From Dyadobacter linearis (GTDB taxonomy: Bacteria > Bacteroidota > Bacteroidia > Cytophagales > Spirosomataceae): a stretch of 64,000 nucleotides of DNA. The DNA lies in contig NZ_CAJRAU010000004.1 of assembly GCF_907165045.1 (NCBI RefSeq), positions 124,001 to 188,000 on the forward strand, in the 5' to 3' direction. A program made the translations under genes and the position numbers. Within the stretch, counting starts at the first letter, position 1, and each line of letters begins with the position of its first letter. Shown here piece after piece: positions 36,698-45,117 of the stretch. The notes under the pieces were generated by a model, which saw only the letters and a list, made by a program, of their open reading frames with translations, did no database searches and had not been told where the DNA came from.

Positions 36698-36907
36698 ATG
36701 GAAAAGCTGCTTGTTGAGCTCACACATGAAAAAGCATTACAACTGCTCTTGGATCTGGAAGCAATGAGCGTAATTCGGATACACCAACATGAGGAAAAAG
36801 TTGCGTCCAGCTTATCGTCGAAATACAGGGGCACGTTGAGTAGGGAAGAGGGGCAAGATCTGAGCAGGCATATCTCTCAAATCCGAAATGAATGGAGCAG
36901 TATCTGA
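36698..36907 (+). CDS. Small antitoxin partner of a PIN-domain toxin
   Basis: A 69-residue charged protein (MEKLLVELTHEKALQLLLDL at the N-terminus, ending LSRHISQIRNEWSSI). It overlaps the PIN toxin gene by 16 bp and precedes it, the standard layout of VapB-like antitoxins. No specific DNA-binding fold is evident from the sequence; the C-terminal helix would wrap the toxin. Identification rests on size and context. Confidence 0.72.
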   Translation: MEKLLVELTHEKALQLLLDLEAMSVIRIHQHEEKVASSLSSKYRGTLSREEGQDLSRHISQIRNEWSSI

Positions 36908-37287
36908 TTGATTCAAATGCAGTTTCGCATTATCTGTCAGGACTTCTTCCTGATGACGGAATGGTATTCTTAGATGGTGTAATTAACCAGATTCCAATTA
37001 TTTCTGTGATCACGCAGATCGAATTGCTTTCCTGGAAAACTGCCTCTGGTAGGCTGGTTGAGGATTTTGTCAATGATTCTCAGGTTTTGGCAATTACACC
37101 TGACGTCGTTAAAATTTGTGTTAAAATTCGCAGAGAGCGGAAAGTCAAAACGCCCGATGCCATTATTGCCGCCACTGCAATTGCTAATAACCTGACTCTG
37201 ATCACCGATAATGAAAAGGACTTTGTTAATATCCCGAATTTGAAGGTGATCAATCCAAAAAATATCAATTCCAACCCCGGCCTCTAA
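36892..37287 (+). CDS. PIN-domain toxin (VapC family)
   Basis: A 131-residue PIN-domain RNase. The acidic metal-binding residues are in place: Asp7 (YLIDSNAVS), Glu44 (ITQIELLSW), Asp89 (KTPDAIIAATAIA) and Asp106 with Asp110 (LITDNEKDF). VapC toxins cleave tRNA or rRNA when freed from their antitoxin, encoded here just upstream with a 16-bp overlap. The module separates the persulfide dioxygenase gene from the two sulfur-transport genes on the same strand. Confidence 0.88.
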   Translation: MEQYLIDSNAVSHYLSGLLPDDGMVFLDGVINQIPIISVITQIELLSWKTASGRLVEDFVNDSQVLAITPDVVKICVKIRRERKVKTPDAIIAATAIANNLTLITDNEKDFVNIPNLKVINPKNINSNPGL

Positions 37288-37308
37288 AAAGAATCATACG
37301 CAAACAAT

Positions 37309-37887
37309 ATGAACGAACTACTGGAAACATTGCGCCAGCCTTGGCCGTGGTATGTGGCAGGGCCTTTGATTGGGTTGACGGTGCCGATTTTGCTGCTTTT
37401 TGGGAATAAGTCTTTCGGGATATCTTCTTCCCTGCGCCACATTTGCGCGGCGGTGATTCCTGCCAATATTTCCTTTTTCAAATACAACTGGCGCAAGGAA
37501 TCGTGGAACCTGTTTTTTGTAGCTGGAATTGCATTGGGAGGTTTTTTAGGCACTTATCTGCTCGGAAATCCAGATCAGATAGTCGTTTCGGAACATACGC
37601 AAACTACGCTAGCTTCCTTTGGAATCACAGATTTCTCAGGATTGATGCCTGCGGAAATATTTGGTACAGCTCAGATTTTCTCGCTTAAAGGATTGATATT
37701 CCTCGTATTTGGCGGATTTCTCGTCGGTTTCGGGACAAGATATGCAGGAGGCTGCACGTCGGGTCACGCGATCATGGGGCTGTCGAACTTACAGTGGCCT
37801 TCGCTCGTAGCGACGGTCAGTTTCATGGCGGGCGGCTTTCTTTGTACCCATCTTATATTGCCTTTCCTGTTACAATTAGTCAGATAA
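37309..37887 (+). CDS. YeeE/YedE-type sulfur transporter half
   Basis: A 192-residue inner-membrane protein of about five helices with the family motif GTRYAGGCTSGHAIMG, whose Cys lies in the thiosulfate path of YeeE. In many Bacteroidota YeeE is encoded as two half-length proteins, and the second half follows 5 bp downstream. It probably imports or exports thiosulfate or a related sulfur species, matching the CstB-like enzyme upstream. Confidence 0.87.
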   Translation: MNELLETLRQPWPWYVAGPLIGLTVPILLLFGNKSFGISSSLRHICAAVIPANISFFKYNWRKESWNLFFVAGIALGGFLGTYLLGNPDQIVVSEHTQTTLASFGITDFSGLMPAEIFGTAQIFSLKGLIFLVFGGFLVGFGTRYAGGCTSGHAIMGLSNLQWPSLVATVSFMAGGFLCTHLILPFLLQLVR

Positions 37888-37892
37888 CCGAC

Positions 37893-38408
37893 ATGGAAAA
37901 TCAAAACAAAGCATTAAAGGAAAACCGCGCCGGGCAGGATATTTCTTTGGTAGAGGAACCAGAAGGCACCAACATGCAGCAGTCGCCCGAATCTTTTGGC
38001 AGCAATCTAAAATACCTGATCGTGGGAGCGTTATTTGGGATCGTATTTGTGAAGGCTGAAATTATCTCCTGGTTTCGCATTCAGGAAATGTTCCGGCTCG
38101 ATTCATTTCACATGTACGGCGTCATCGGCTCGGCGGTGGTCGTAGGTTTGATATCCGTTTTGCTGATCAAAAAATTCAATATCAAAACCATGTCAGGCGA
38201 AACGGTTTATATCAAAGACAAGATTTTTCAGAAAGGCCAGGTTTACGGAGGCTTACTATTCGGGATCGGCTGGGCAATCACCGGAGCTTGTCCCGGGCCG
38301 CTATTTGCACAGATCGGCAGCGGTTATCTCGCTGTTATCGTCACATTACTCAGCGCAATCGCAGGTACCTGGACTTACGGTCTCCTCCGCCCCAGGCTGC
38401 CGCATTGA
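37893..38408 (+). CDS. Second YeeE/YedE-type (DUF6691-like) sulfur transporter half
   Basis: A 171-residue membrane protein. After a polar N-terminal stretch of about 40 residues come four helices and the motif GWAITGACPGPLFAQIGSG, the counterpart of the GGCTSGH motif in its partner. An earlier in-frame ATG at 37794 lies inside the preceding gene; I prefer 37893, which gives a 5-bp gap. The two half-proteins presumably assemble into one transporter. The stop is immediately adjacent to that of the convergent methyltransferase. Confidence 0.85.
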   Translation: MENQNKALKENRAGQDISLVEEPEGTNMQQSPESFGSNLKYLIVGALFGIVFVKAEIISWFRIQEMFRLDSFHMYGVIGSAVVVGLISVLLIKKFNIKTMSGETVYIKDKIFQKGQVYGGLLFGIGWAITGACPGPLFAQIGSGYLAVIVTLLSAIAGTWTYGLLRPRLPH

Positions 38409-39176
38409 TTATTTACGCACAGCCACCAGATACAGCTGCTCGTCGCCCAACACAAATGGATCGGCTTCCAGATTTCCAAAAGTACCTACCACTTTCAAAC
38501 CAACTGATTCCAGCATTGCCGATATTTCAGCAAGTGTATAAATGTACTGATAAACGGTATGCGTCACTTTTTCGCTGCCCGAAATAAAAGTTTGCTGGGC
38601 TTCAATGCAACCTTCTTCGGGCCGGTATTCATTTTCTGCAAGATAGTAAATGTCATCGCCTACTGGCATCCAGTTTCGAGCCTGGAAATTAGGCAAAATG
38701 CTCTCAGCAAGGTTCTCGGTATGCAAAGCAACGTGGCCGCCAGGTTTGACACTACCAGCAATTTTGGTAAAAAACCGGAGCATATCTGCGCGCGGGAAGA
38801 AGCTCAGGCTATTGCCCAAACAATAAGCCGCGTCAAATTTACCCTGCCCAAAATCAGTTTCCAGCACATCGCCGCACAATACCTCAACAGGCAATTTTCG
38901 CTTGGTTTTCGCATTTGAAAGCTCGTCGCAATACTCTGCTGAAATATCAATGCACGTCATTTTGCATCCCGCCTCCGCCAGTGGCAGCGCGTGCCGACCG
39001 TAGCCCGACAGGATATCAAGTACCTGGTTACCTTTTTTCAGTTCAAGTACATCCCGCAGGAAGTCAACTTCGAAATCTGTATATTCTTCGTCCTGGTGAA
39101 GTTTCCAGGCGACTTGGGGCAAACCTTTAAAATAACTGTGATACCAGGCCACTTCGATGTTTTTGAATTTTGGCAA
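38409..39176 (-). CDS. Class I SAM-dependent methyltransferase
   Basis: A 255-residue protein with a Rossmann-type SAM-binding core: motif I VLDILSGYGRHALPLAEAG, motif II MTCIDISAEYCDEL and a later SVKPGGHVALHTENL. The substrate is not recognisable. The most upstream start giving a full N-terminus is TTG at 39176; a GTG eight codons later is an alternative, and no ATG is available. It converges exactly with the YeeE half, with no bases between the stops. Confidence 0.83.
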   Translation of the reverse strand: MPKFKNIEVAWYHSYFKGLPQVAWKLHQDEEYTDFEVDFLRDVLELKKGNQVLDILSGYGRHALPLAEAGCKMTCIDISAEYCDELSNAKTKRKLPVEVLCGDVLETDFGQGKFDAAYCLGNSLSFFPRADMLRFFTKIAGSVKPGGHVALHTENLAESILPNFQARNWMPVGDDIYYLAENEYRPEEGCIEAQQTFISGSEKVTHTVYQYIYTLAEISAMLESVGLKVVGTFGNLEADPFVLGDEQLYLVAVRK

Positions 39177-39220
39177 AACTAATAAAATGCAGCCCGGAAA
39201 TGCAGTTGCGAATGATAATC

Positions 39221-40621
39221 CTACATTTTCATCAAACCCGGCGTAAGTCGCAGATAAACCTGTCCGGACATCGGATTTTTACCATAAGCATTGCTAAAAA
39301 GCGCATTGTTGTCATTTACATTGTGGTAACTGATCTGTCCGCCAGCCTGAACCAGCGTATTAGAAAAAGAGAAAAGCTGCCTGTTAATGCCCAGCGTAAA
39401 TGCCGAAATAGACGCATTCGACAAGTATTCCGGAATATCGCTTCCCACTTCCAGAAGGTCATTAAAGCTCTTTTCCACGTTTTCAAACCGGCCGTAAACT
39501 GCCCATTTGTTGAGTTGCAGGTTCGTTTCAGCCAGATACGAATTGCCGCTGTGGCTACCCGAATTCTGTCCCCAAAGCAGCGTCGAAGATATCCATTTGT
39601 TTTCGCCTCCAAGACTGGCGCTATGTTGCAGTGAGGCGGTTGTGCGCGTCACATCATCGTGCGCATGCAGCGGCTCAGGACTTTCGATAAATGCCCGGCT
39701 AACCTGAAAAGCGAAGTTTTTCGTAGGATTAAAAAGCAGCCGGTAACTGTAAGAATCGAAACGCGGCTTGTCGAAATCGAAACGGTTTTCATCGGGCTCG
39801 CGGCCTGTGAATGACGACCCTTCCAGCTTGAACCACAAGTAACGCACGCCCGCCGTCACCACACCAAAAGTAATATGCGTTGCGTCCTGCCAGTGGTGGC
39901 CCAAAACCGCGTCAGGGTTGTTGAATGCAGACATTCTATGCATAAATGCAGTCGGGCCGAGTGCCGGCTCTCCTGGGTAACCTGCGTAAATGGTTAAGTC
40001 CATTTTTTCATTGATCCGCTGCGTGTAACCCACCGAAAGTTCGGAAATCAGGTCGTGCGGGTGTTGCCGATCTACGAGCGGCACATTTTTCCAGCTTTCG
40101 CCCGATTGAAAAAGGAGCGGGTAACCTGCGCCGCCGTCGAAAAGCCTGTCCACCGAAACCATCGCCCGCAGGTTCAGAAGACCGTTTTTCCCAATCTGCC
40201 GCTGTGCCATTCCCATTACCCAGTTTGGCGCACTGAATTTTGCGTCGTTTCCCTTTTTATTTTTATTATTAAAATTCTGAGAGGTATATCTGAGAAAAAT
40301 GCTTCCGTGCAGCATGTAATTCCACTTATCGCCGTGTTTCATATACGCATACATCGGCGTCGCATCGGGCTGCCAGCCGGTACCCGATCCATTTCGCGTC
40401 ATCGGCAGACTGAGTGAAAAGCTGTGGGTCATTTGATGCTGCATGCCGCTATGGTCCATTTTGCTATGGTCCATTGTTTCATGATCTGCCTTCTTTTCGT
40501 GCATTTCATGATTTACAGTGTCTTTGGCGGGCTGCTGATGGTGTTCGTGCTGCGCAAAAACGGGCGCAGAGATCATTCCCAGGCCAAGAATGGCCAGGTT
40601 GCTTAGTCTGTTGAATTTCAT
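39221..40621 (-). CDS. His/Met-rich outer membrane protein of the copper island
   Basis: A 466-residue protein with a signal peptide (LAILGLGMISAPVFA) and a mature N-terminus dense in His and Met (QHEHHQQPAKDTVNHEMHEK and HSKMDHSGMQHQM), a likely Cu(I)/Cu(II)-binding tail. The remainder is beta-rich with many aromatic-ended strands, ending in QVYLRLTPGLMKM, typical of an outer membrane barrel. I do not know a characterised homologue; such proteins are found with copper genes in Bacteroidota. It is the last gene of the copper island, 18 bp after the HMA protein. Confidence 0.75.
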   Translation of the reverse strand: MKFNRLSNLAILGLGMISAPVFAQHEHHQQPAKDTVNHEMHEKKADHETMDHSKMDHSGMQHQMTHSFSLSLPMTRNGSGTGWQPDATPMYAYMKHGDKWNYMLHGSIFLRYTSQNFNNKNKKGNDAKFSAPNWVMGMAQRQIGKNGLLNLRAMVSVDRLFDGGAGYPLLFQSGESWKNVPLVDRQHPHDLISELSVGYTQRINEKMDLTIYAGYPGEPALGPTAFMHRMSAFNNPDAVLGHHWQDATHITFGVVTAGVRYLWFKLEGSSFTGREPDENRFDFDKPRFDSYSYRLLFNPTKNFAFQVSRAFIESPEPLHAHDDVTRTTASLQHSASLGGENKWISSTLLWGQNSGSHSGNSYLAETNLQLNKWAVYGRFENVEKSFNDLLEVGSDIPEYLSNASISAFTLGINRQLFSFSNTLVQAGGQISYHNVNDNNALFSNAYGKNPMSGQVYLRLTPGLMKM

Positions 40622-40639
40622 AATGAAGTGTTTTAAGGT

Positions 40640-40984
40640 TTAATGCGGCGCGGCAGTTTTCCGGCAACAACTTGGCAGCTTATCGTGCGCTTTCTGGTTT
40701 GCCAATTGCGTATCGGCGTCGTAGCCGGTATTGATTATCGTCGCTTTAATAGCCTCCGGCGTGGTTTTATCCGGATTGTATTTGACCGTAATTACTTTAT
40801 TATCAAGGTTCAAACTAGATTCTTTAACACCTTTCGAAAGTCCGAGATTACGTTCAAGGCGGGCTTTACACATTTCGCAAATCGCCGAAGTTTTGATTTT
40901 TACCTCCTTGTCTTTATCAGAAGTAAATGCTGTATTTAACCCTAAAAAAAGGATTATTATGAGTGAAAAAATCGTCGTTTTCAT
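40640..40984 (-). CDS. Periplasmic heavy-metal-associated (HMA) domain protein
   Basis: A 114-residue protein with a signal peptide (IFSLIIILFLGLNTAFTS) and one HMA fold whose metal site is CEMC (KTSAICEMCKARLERNLG). A C-terminal tail has a second Cys pair (LPSCCRKTAAPH). It probably binds and hands over Cu(I) in the periplasm. It lies between the metal-binding lipoprotein and the His/Met-rich outer membrane protein in one transcription direction. Confidence 0.83.
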   Translation of the reverse strand: MKTTIFSLIIILFLGLNTAFTSDKDKEVKIKTSAICEMCKARLERNLGLSKGVKESSLNLDNKVITVKYNPDKTTPEAIKATIINTGYDADTQLANQKAHDKLPSCCRKTAAPH

Positions 40985-41008
40985 AAATTTCAGTCGTTTT
41001 ATTGATAC

Positions 41009-41257
41009 TTAATGCTGGTGTTTAATAGAATCGACGCCATAAAACGCCATTCCCTGCATTTCCATTTTACAAACCGGACACTTACCAGCTTCCGGGTAGG
41101 TTTTATCCCCCTCACATTTCATCGGACAGCTATAAATCGCAAAGTCAGCTGGTTTGATTTCCGTAGTTTGTTCCTTTGCTTCCTCTTTTTTTTCAGAGTT
41201 TGCGGAACAGCCGAGGATTAGAAAAAGGCTTGCGGCTAAAAGTGCTTTTGTCATCAT
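41009..41257 (-). CDS. Heavy-metal-binding lipoprotein
   Basis: An 82-residue lipoprotein (signal TKALLAASLFLILGC). The mature part has the heavy-metal-binding pattern YSCPMKCEGDKTYPEAGKCP followed by VCKMEMQGM, the short domain also found at the N-terminus of copper ATPases and efflux adaptors. It likely binds Cu in the periplasm. Two adjacent ATGs (41257 and 41254) are possible. A GTG overlapping the upstream stop at 41308 is open in frame but would put 17 residues before the signal. Confidence 0.8.
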   Translation of the reverse strand: MMTKALLAASLFLILGCSANSEKKEEAKEQTTEIKPADFAIYSCPMKCEGDKTYPEAGKCPVCKMEMQGMAFYGVDSIKHQH

Positions 41258-41304
41258 ATTGAAGGTTTTATCAATTAAATACTTACACCAAATTATCTCA
41301 AATG

Positions 41305-41871
41305 TCACGCGATTTGATCCAGCGTTTTGCGCGTCATCGCACTTTTCTTATATTCTCCCGGCGTCATTCCGGTTACTTTTTTGAATTGATTACTCAAATG
41401 CGCGGTACTGCTGTAAGAAAGCCGCCACGCCATTTCGCTTAATGTCAGTTCGTTATAAGACAGCCATTCTTTCAGTTTTTCAACCTTTTGAGCGATAATA
41501 TAATGTTCAATGGTCTGCCCGGTTTCAGAAGAAAACAATGTGCTGAGATAGGAATATTCATAACCGATCTTCTCCGACAGAAAATCCGAAAAATTCATCT
41601 GCGCCGGTTTCTGACCTTTCAGATTTTGAATTTCTTCAATGATCAGAGTCTTGATATGCTCCACCAGCGCCAGTTTGCGATCATCCAAAAGTTCAAAACC
41701 GTTGGCTTCCAATACTGATTTTACCTCCTTCAATTTCTCCGAATCAATATCCCCGCCAGTCTCAACTTCCCCAAGCCCGACCGAAGTCAGTTCAAGCCCA
41801 AGCCCCATCAGCTCCTCCCGAACAACCCGCTTACACCGGTCACACACCATATTTTTAATATACAACTTCAT
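41305..41871 (-). CDS. AraC-type transcriptional regulator with N-terminal Cys pair (putative copper sensor)
   Basis: A 188-residue protein. Residues 1-75 resemble a degenerate HMA fold beginning YIKNMVCDRCKRVVREEL, with Cys10 and Cys13 forming a candidate metal site. Residues 85-180 are an AraC DNA-binding domain (LSEMAWRLSYSSTAHLSNQF, then TGMTPGEYKKS). A one-component sensor that couples Cu(I) binding to DNA binding fits its place between the TonB receptor and the metal-binding lipoprotein. The combination recurs in Bacteroidota copper loci; the sensing role is my inference. Confidence 0.82.
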   Translation of the reverse strand: MKLYIKNMVCDRCKRVVREELMGLGLELTSVGLGEVETGGDIDSEKLKEVKSVLEANGFELLDDRKLALVEHIKTLIIEEIQNLKGQKPAQMNFSDFLSEKIGYEYSYLSTLFSSETGQTIEHYIIAQKVEKLKEWLSYNELTLSEMAWRLSYSSTAHLSNQFKKVTGMTPGEYKKSAMTRKTLDQIA

Positions 41872-41903
41872 ATCAAAGCCAATTTACAATAAGAACATCT
41901 TTT

Positions 41904-41941
41904 CCTCCCTTCCTCCTTCCTCCCTTCCTCCTTCCTCCCTT
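41904..41941. repeat. Tandem 15-bp pyrimidine repeat between TonB receptor and regulator genes
   Basis: CCTCCTTCCTCCCTT occurs twice in tandem (41912-41926, 41927-41941) after a half copy CCTCCCTT (41904-41911). On the coding (minus) strand this is a pure purine tract with repeated GGAGG, between the receptor stop and the regulator start 71 bp away. Such tracts can vary in copy number by slippage or form triplex DNA. Confidence 0.8.
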
Positions 41942-44164
41942 CTAACGTACAATCTTATAACGCAGTCCCGCGTAAATCATTCGTCCTACTACCGGTCCCC
42001 ACGCCATTCCTGCGTCAAATTGTTGTCCAAAAGGCTGATCTGCGCCCATAATAGGGTTTTTCTGCCTGAAATTCGCTAAATTTTCTCCGCCCAGATAAAT
42101 ATCCCATTTCGGAAAAGTCCGAGTAATCTGCGCATTCAGGTTATAAAATGACGGCGCCATTGTTGAATTCAGGTTACCGGGAATGTGGTGGTCAGGTAGG
42201 CTTCCCATGTACGGTAGCCGCTTTTTTCCATTCCATTGAACCGTAAAATCGAACTTCCATTTATCGTAAGGCAATGCATAACCCGCATTAAATAGCACAC
42301 GGTCGCGGCTCACCATCATTTTCGGCAGCAGTACATTTTGGTCGTAAATGTCGCGCACCGTTTGTTTTACATCAAATAACCGGTAAGCCAGTTTCAGCTC
42401 AAATCGCTTGACAGGTACCACATTCACCTCCGCCTGAAAACTGTTCGCGAAAGCTTTTCCTTCGAGATTGTAAAAACGGATGTATCGCGGATCCTCAAAG
42501 TCTGCAACGAGCTGGTTTTCAAAGTCAGTCCTGTAAAAATCCACGATCAGACTTCCATTCATATTGCCCAATGTAAACTCCTGCGTGACACTAGCGCCGT
42601 AATTCCACGTTTTTTCCGGCCGGATATTTTCCCTGAAAACCACATCCCGCGCACTTACAAGGTTACCATAATATTCAGCGAGCGGATTAGAAACGCGGAA
42701 ACCTTTTCCTGCGGAAGCCCGCAGCGTAGTTTGATCAGTGAGGCTATATTTCAAATGCACCCGCGGCGTCCATTGCGTGCCGTAGAGATTATGGAAATCG
42801 GCGCGGCCGCCGGCTACAAATACAAACTTATCGAGGTGATTGTAGGTATATTCAAAAAAAGCACCGGGTACCGACTCATTTCTGGCCAAAGTAAGGTTGC
42901 GATAACGCTCGTTATAACTATCAAGCAAATAGCTCAGCCCGGTTTTATAGGAATGATTTGTATTGCCAATGATTGATTGATAGATCAGATTTGCGTAAAA
43001 CGTTTTTTGCTTTCCGTCATAGTTATTTACTCCAAAATAAGACTTGGAATCATGAACCGCCGCATTCACGATCAGGCCCAGACCTTTGTAAGGTTGCTCA
43101 GGAAAAAGGCGCGCTATCTTGGAAAAAAACTCGTAACGATTGATTTTTGCTCCAAAACCATAAGTCTGATCGCTACCCCGCATTTCCCGCTCAAAATCCT
43201 TCTGCCCGCCCATTCTGTCTTCCACCAAGGCTTTTACACCAAATTGCGCCATCCATTTTTCATCTTGGAACTTCCAGCGGTTCACCGCATTCACCTGACT
43301 ATAAAGCGGCAGGTCCAGGAAGTTGTCACCGTTCTTGTCGATCCTGTTTTGCAATGTACTTCCGTGGGTCAGTAAGCCGGTGCTCCATTTTTTATTGATT
43401 TGATGCGCCAGGTTCAGGTTTAGCTCGGCACGGCCAAAATTGTTAATATAGGTATTGAGATAAAGCTTTTCCTGCGTGTCAGGTTTCTGCAACTCCACAT
43501 TAATCTGCCCCGTCATGGATTCATAACCATTCACCACAGAACCCGCGCCTTTGCCGATATCAATAGACTGGATCCAGGTTCCGGGAATAAAATTGAGACC
43601 AAAAGTGGAGCCTAAGCCACGCAAAGAAGGAATATTCTCAACATTGGTCTGAATATAGGTACCGCTCAGTCCCAGCATCTGGATCTGCTTCGAGCCGGTC
43701 ACCGCGTCGCTATATGAAACGGACACGGATGCATTGGTTTCGAAACTTTCGGAGAGGTTACAGCAAGCCGCTTTGGCGAGCGCGCGGGTTGTGATTATTT
43801 CAGTTTGATGCGGCGAAAGTCTGTCGATACTGCCCGAGCCGCTGCGCACGGTAACCTCGTCGAGTGTCTGATCACTTCGTAACACGACCTGTAATTCACT
43901 GTCAGCTCCCACTTTTACGGTATCATTTCTAAAACCAACAAAGCTGATTACGAGTAAGTTGGATTGCGCTAATCGCGGAATGCTAAAAAGTCCGGCCGTA
44001 TCAGTGACAGTAGCCTGTGTGGTTCCCGCCCAATATACATTCGCGCCGGAAATGGGGCTCAGCTTCGTGGAATTGGCCACCTGCTCGTTGACCGAGCCGG
44101 TAATGCGTTGCGCAGAGAGGGAAATGGAAATCAGGCAGAGTAGTCCCGCCAAAAAGGTTTTCAT
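41942..44164 (-). CDS. TonB-dependent outer membrane receptor of the copper island
   Basis: A 740-residue receptor: signal peptide (FLAGLLCLISISLSAQ), a carboxypeptidase-like regulatory beta-domain (about residues 20-105), a plug that contains KAACCNLSESFETNASVSVS and SYSDAVTGSKQIQMLGLSG, and a 22-strand barrel ending YAGLRYKIVR. The plug Cys pair is characteristic of receptors found near copper genes in this phylum. It probably takes up a metal complex through the outer membrane with TonB energy. The start at 44164 is preferred to a TTG 15 bp upstream. Its stop is adjacent to the pyrimidine repeat. Confidence 0.9.
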   Translation of the reverse strand: MKTFLAGLLCLISISLSAQRITGSVNEQVANSTKLSPISGANVYWAGTTQATVTDTAGLFSIPRLAQSNLLVISFVGFRNDTVKVGADSELQVVLRSDQTLDEVTVRSGSGSIDRLSPHQTEIITTRALAKAACCNLSESFETNASVSVSYSDAVTGSKQIQMLGLSGTYIQTNVENIPSLRGLGSTFGLNFIPGTWIQSIDIGKGAGSVVNGYESMTGQINVELQKPDTQEKLYLNTYINNFGRAELNLNLAHQINKKWSTGLLTHGSTLQNRIDKNGDNFLDLPLYSQVNAVNRWKFQDEKWMAQFGVKALVEDRMGGQKDFEREMRGSDQTYGFGAKINRYEFFSKIARLFPEQPYKGLGLIVNAAVHDSKSYFGVNNYDGKQKTFYANLIYQSIIGNTNHSYKTGLSYLLDSYNERYRNLTLARNESVPGAFFEYTYNHLDKFVFVAGGRADFHNLYGTQWTPRVHLKYSLTDQTTLRASAGKGFRVSNPLAEYYGNLVSARDVVFRENIRPEKTWNYGASVTQEFTLGNMNGSLIVDFYRTDFENQLVADFEDPRYIRFYNLEGKAFANSFQAEVNVVPVKRFELKLAYRLFDVKQTVRDIYDQNVLLPKMMVSRDRVLFNAGYALPYDKWKFDFTVQWNGKKRLPYMGSLPDHHIPGNLNSTMAPSFYNLNAQITRTFPKWDIYLGGENLANFRQKNPIMGADQPFGQQFDAGMAWGPVVGRMIYAGLRYKIVR

Positions 44165-44176
44165 TTCAAATAGATT

Positions 44177-44240
44177 CAATTGATAAATAAATTAACCAGC
44201 AAGTCGACTGACTTGCATTCAACTAGTTCATTATCAATTG
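44177..44240. promoter_or_regulatory. Nested inverted repeats upstream of the TonB receptor
   Basis: CAATTGATAA (44177-44186) and its complement TTATCAATTG (44231-44240) flank an inner perfect hairpin GCAAGTC-GACT-GACTTGC (44199-44216). All lies in the 78-bp gap between the Cys-rich gene's stop and the receptor start. It may be an operator, a leader structure or an intercistronic stem that sets relative expression. Confidence 0.4.
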
Positions 44241-44242
44241 TA

Positions 44243-44701
44243 TCAGATCAGAAATGACTGGATAAAAATGAGCATTCTTTTCCCGTGAAGCCGGGAAGAG
44301 AAGGATGATAAGTCGGAGAAATCGGGCGCGGACGGAAGTATCCACTGTGCCCGAAGGAATAAATAGGAAGTGTTGAACCAGACAATATCCGCCGGCCACG
44401 CTTTGATCACTTTGGCGGCGGAATGCGAAGCGGCGGTTACTATATCAAGCTTCTCAAACGTGTGGCTTTCCTTGCAGCAAGCCGTTTTTTTGAAGAATGT
44501 ACCTTTGCTTTCAGTTTGTGCTTTTTTCTTCGCACAGCACGATCCTACTTTCTTTTCTGAATCAGCGTTCTTAGTCGCCAATAACTGCACCGATTTCCCG
44601 CGCATCATGCACTGATGCTCCACCAAGGCAAATCCGGTACTGCTAAACAGTATCAGAAATGCCATCAGGGCGGTGATCGATCGGTGCAATTTGCTTTTCA
44701 T
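44243..44701 (-). CDS. Small Cys-rich protein of the copper island (HYC_CC_PP-like)
   Basis: A 152-residue protein with an N-terminal hydrophobic signal (ALMAFLILFSSTGFALVEHQ), then a HQC motif, two Cys pairs (VGSCCAKKK and KTACCKES), and a late hydrophobic segment with WILPSAPDFSDL. The pattern matches the small Bacteroidota family called HYC_CC_PP, usually encoded next to TonB receptors. Its role is unknown; periplasmic copper binding or delivery to the receptor is plausible. It is read in the same direction as the neighbouring copA, chaperone and receptor genes. Confidence 0.7.
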   Translation of the reverse strand: MKSKLHRSITALMAFLILFSSTGFALVEHQCMMRGKSVQLLATKNADSEKKVGSCCAKKKAQTESKGTFFKKTACCKESHTFEKLDIVTAASHSAAKVIKAWPADIVWFNTSYLFLRAQWILPSAPDFSDLSSFSSRLHGKRMLIFIQSFLI

Positions 44702-44774
44702 AGTTGCTTTTCAGCGCGTTATTTCGGTTGCAGGTTATTTAATTTGAGCATAACCTGTTCAAATATATTAATTA

Positions 44775-44984
44775 TCAGGCTATTTCCTGGGCAGAGTAAC
44801 CAGCCTTTTTGATCAGTTGTTCAATTTCCTCGGCAGATTGTGTGGTCTCCACGGTCAGGATCCTGTCCGCATTTTCCAGGTCGACAGTCCATTTTTCAAC
44901 GTTTTCATCGCCATTTAGAAACGGAGTAACAGTTGCTATGCATCCTCCGCATTTAATATTTGTCTTGAATTTGAGTGTTTCCAT
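44775..44984 (-). CDS. Copper chaperone (HMA domain, CopZ-like)
   Basis: A 69-residue cytoplasmic HMA protein with the metal site KTNIKCGGCIATVTPFL (CGGC) and the typical beta-alpha-beta-beta-alpha-beta layout, ending LIKKAGYSAQEIA. It should carry Cu(I) to the P-type ATPase encoded 133 bp upstream on the same strand. The CxxC is preceded by Lys rather than the Met usual in CopZ. Confidence 0.87.
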   Translation of the reverse strand: METLKFKTNIKCGGCIATVTPFLNGDENVEKWTVDLENADRILTVETTQSAEEIEQLIKKAGYSAQEIA

Positions 44985-45117
44985 TTGTCAGTAGCAGCCA
45001 GGCTGCAAGTGTTTTATTTAAAATTTCCTTTTGCAAATATCGCTTATCCAGCTTCACTAATTATTACAGAATTATGCAGGCGCATTACAGAGTTTTTGTG
45101 TGTTTAATTGAAAAATC

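Noticed and set aside
37309..38408. Frameshifted single YeeE gene
   Set aside because: The two halves have separate starts, a 5-bp gap and their own conserved Cys motifs; paired half-size YeeE proteins are common in the phylum.
42731..43398. Plus-strand open frames within the TonB receptor gene
   Set aside because: They lie in the shadow of a strongly supported receptor and have no recognisable motif.
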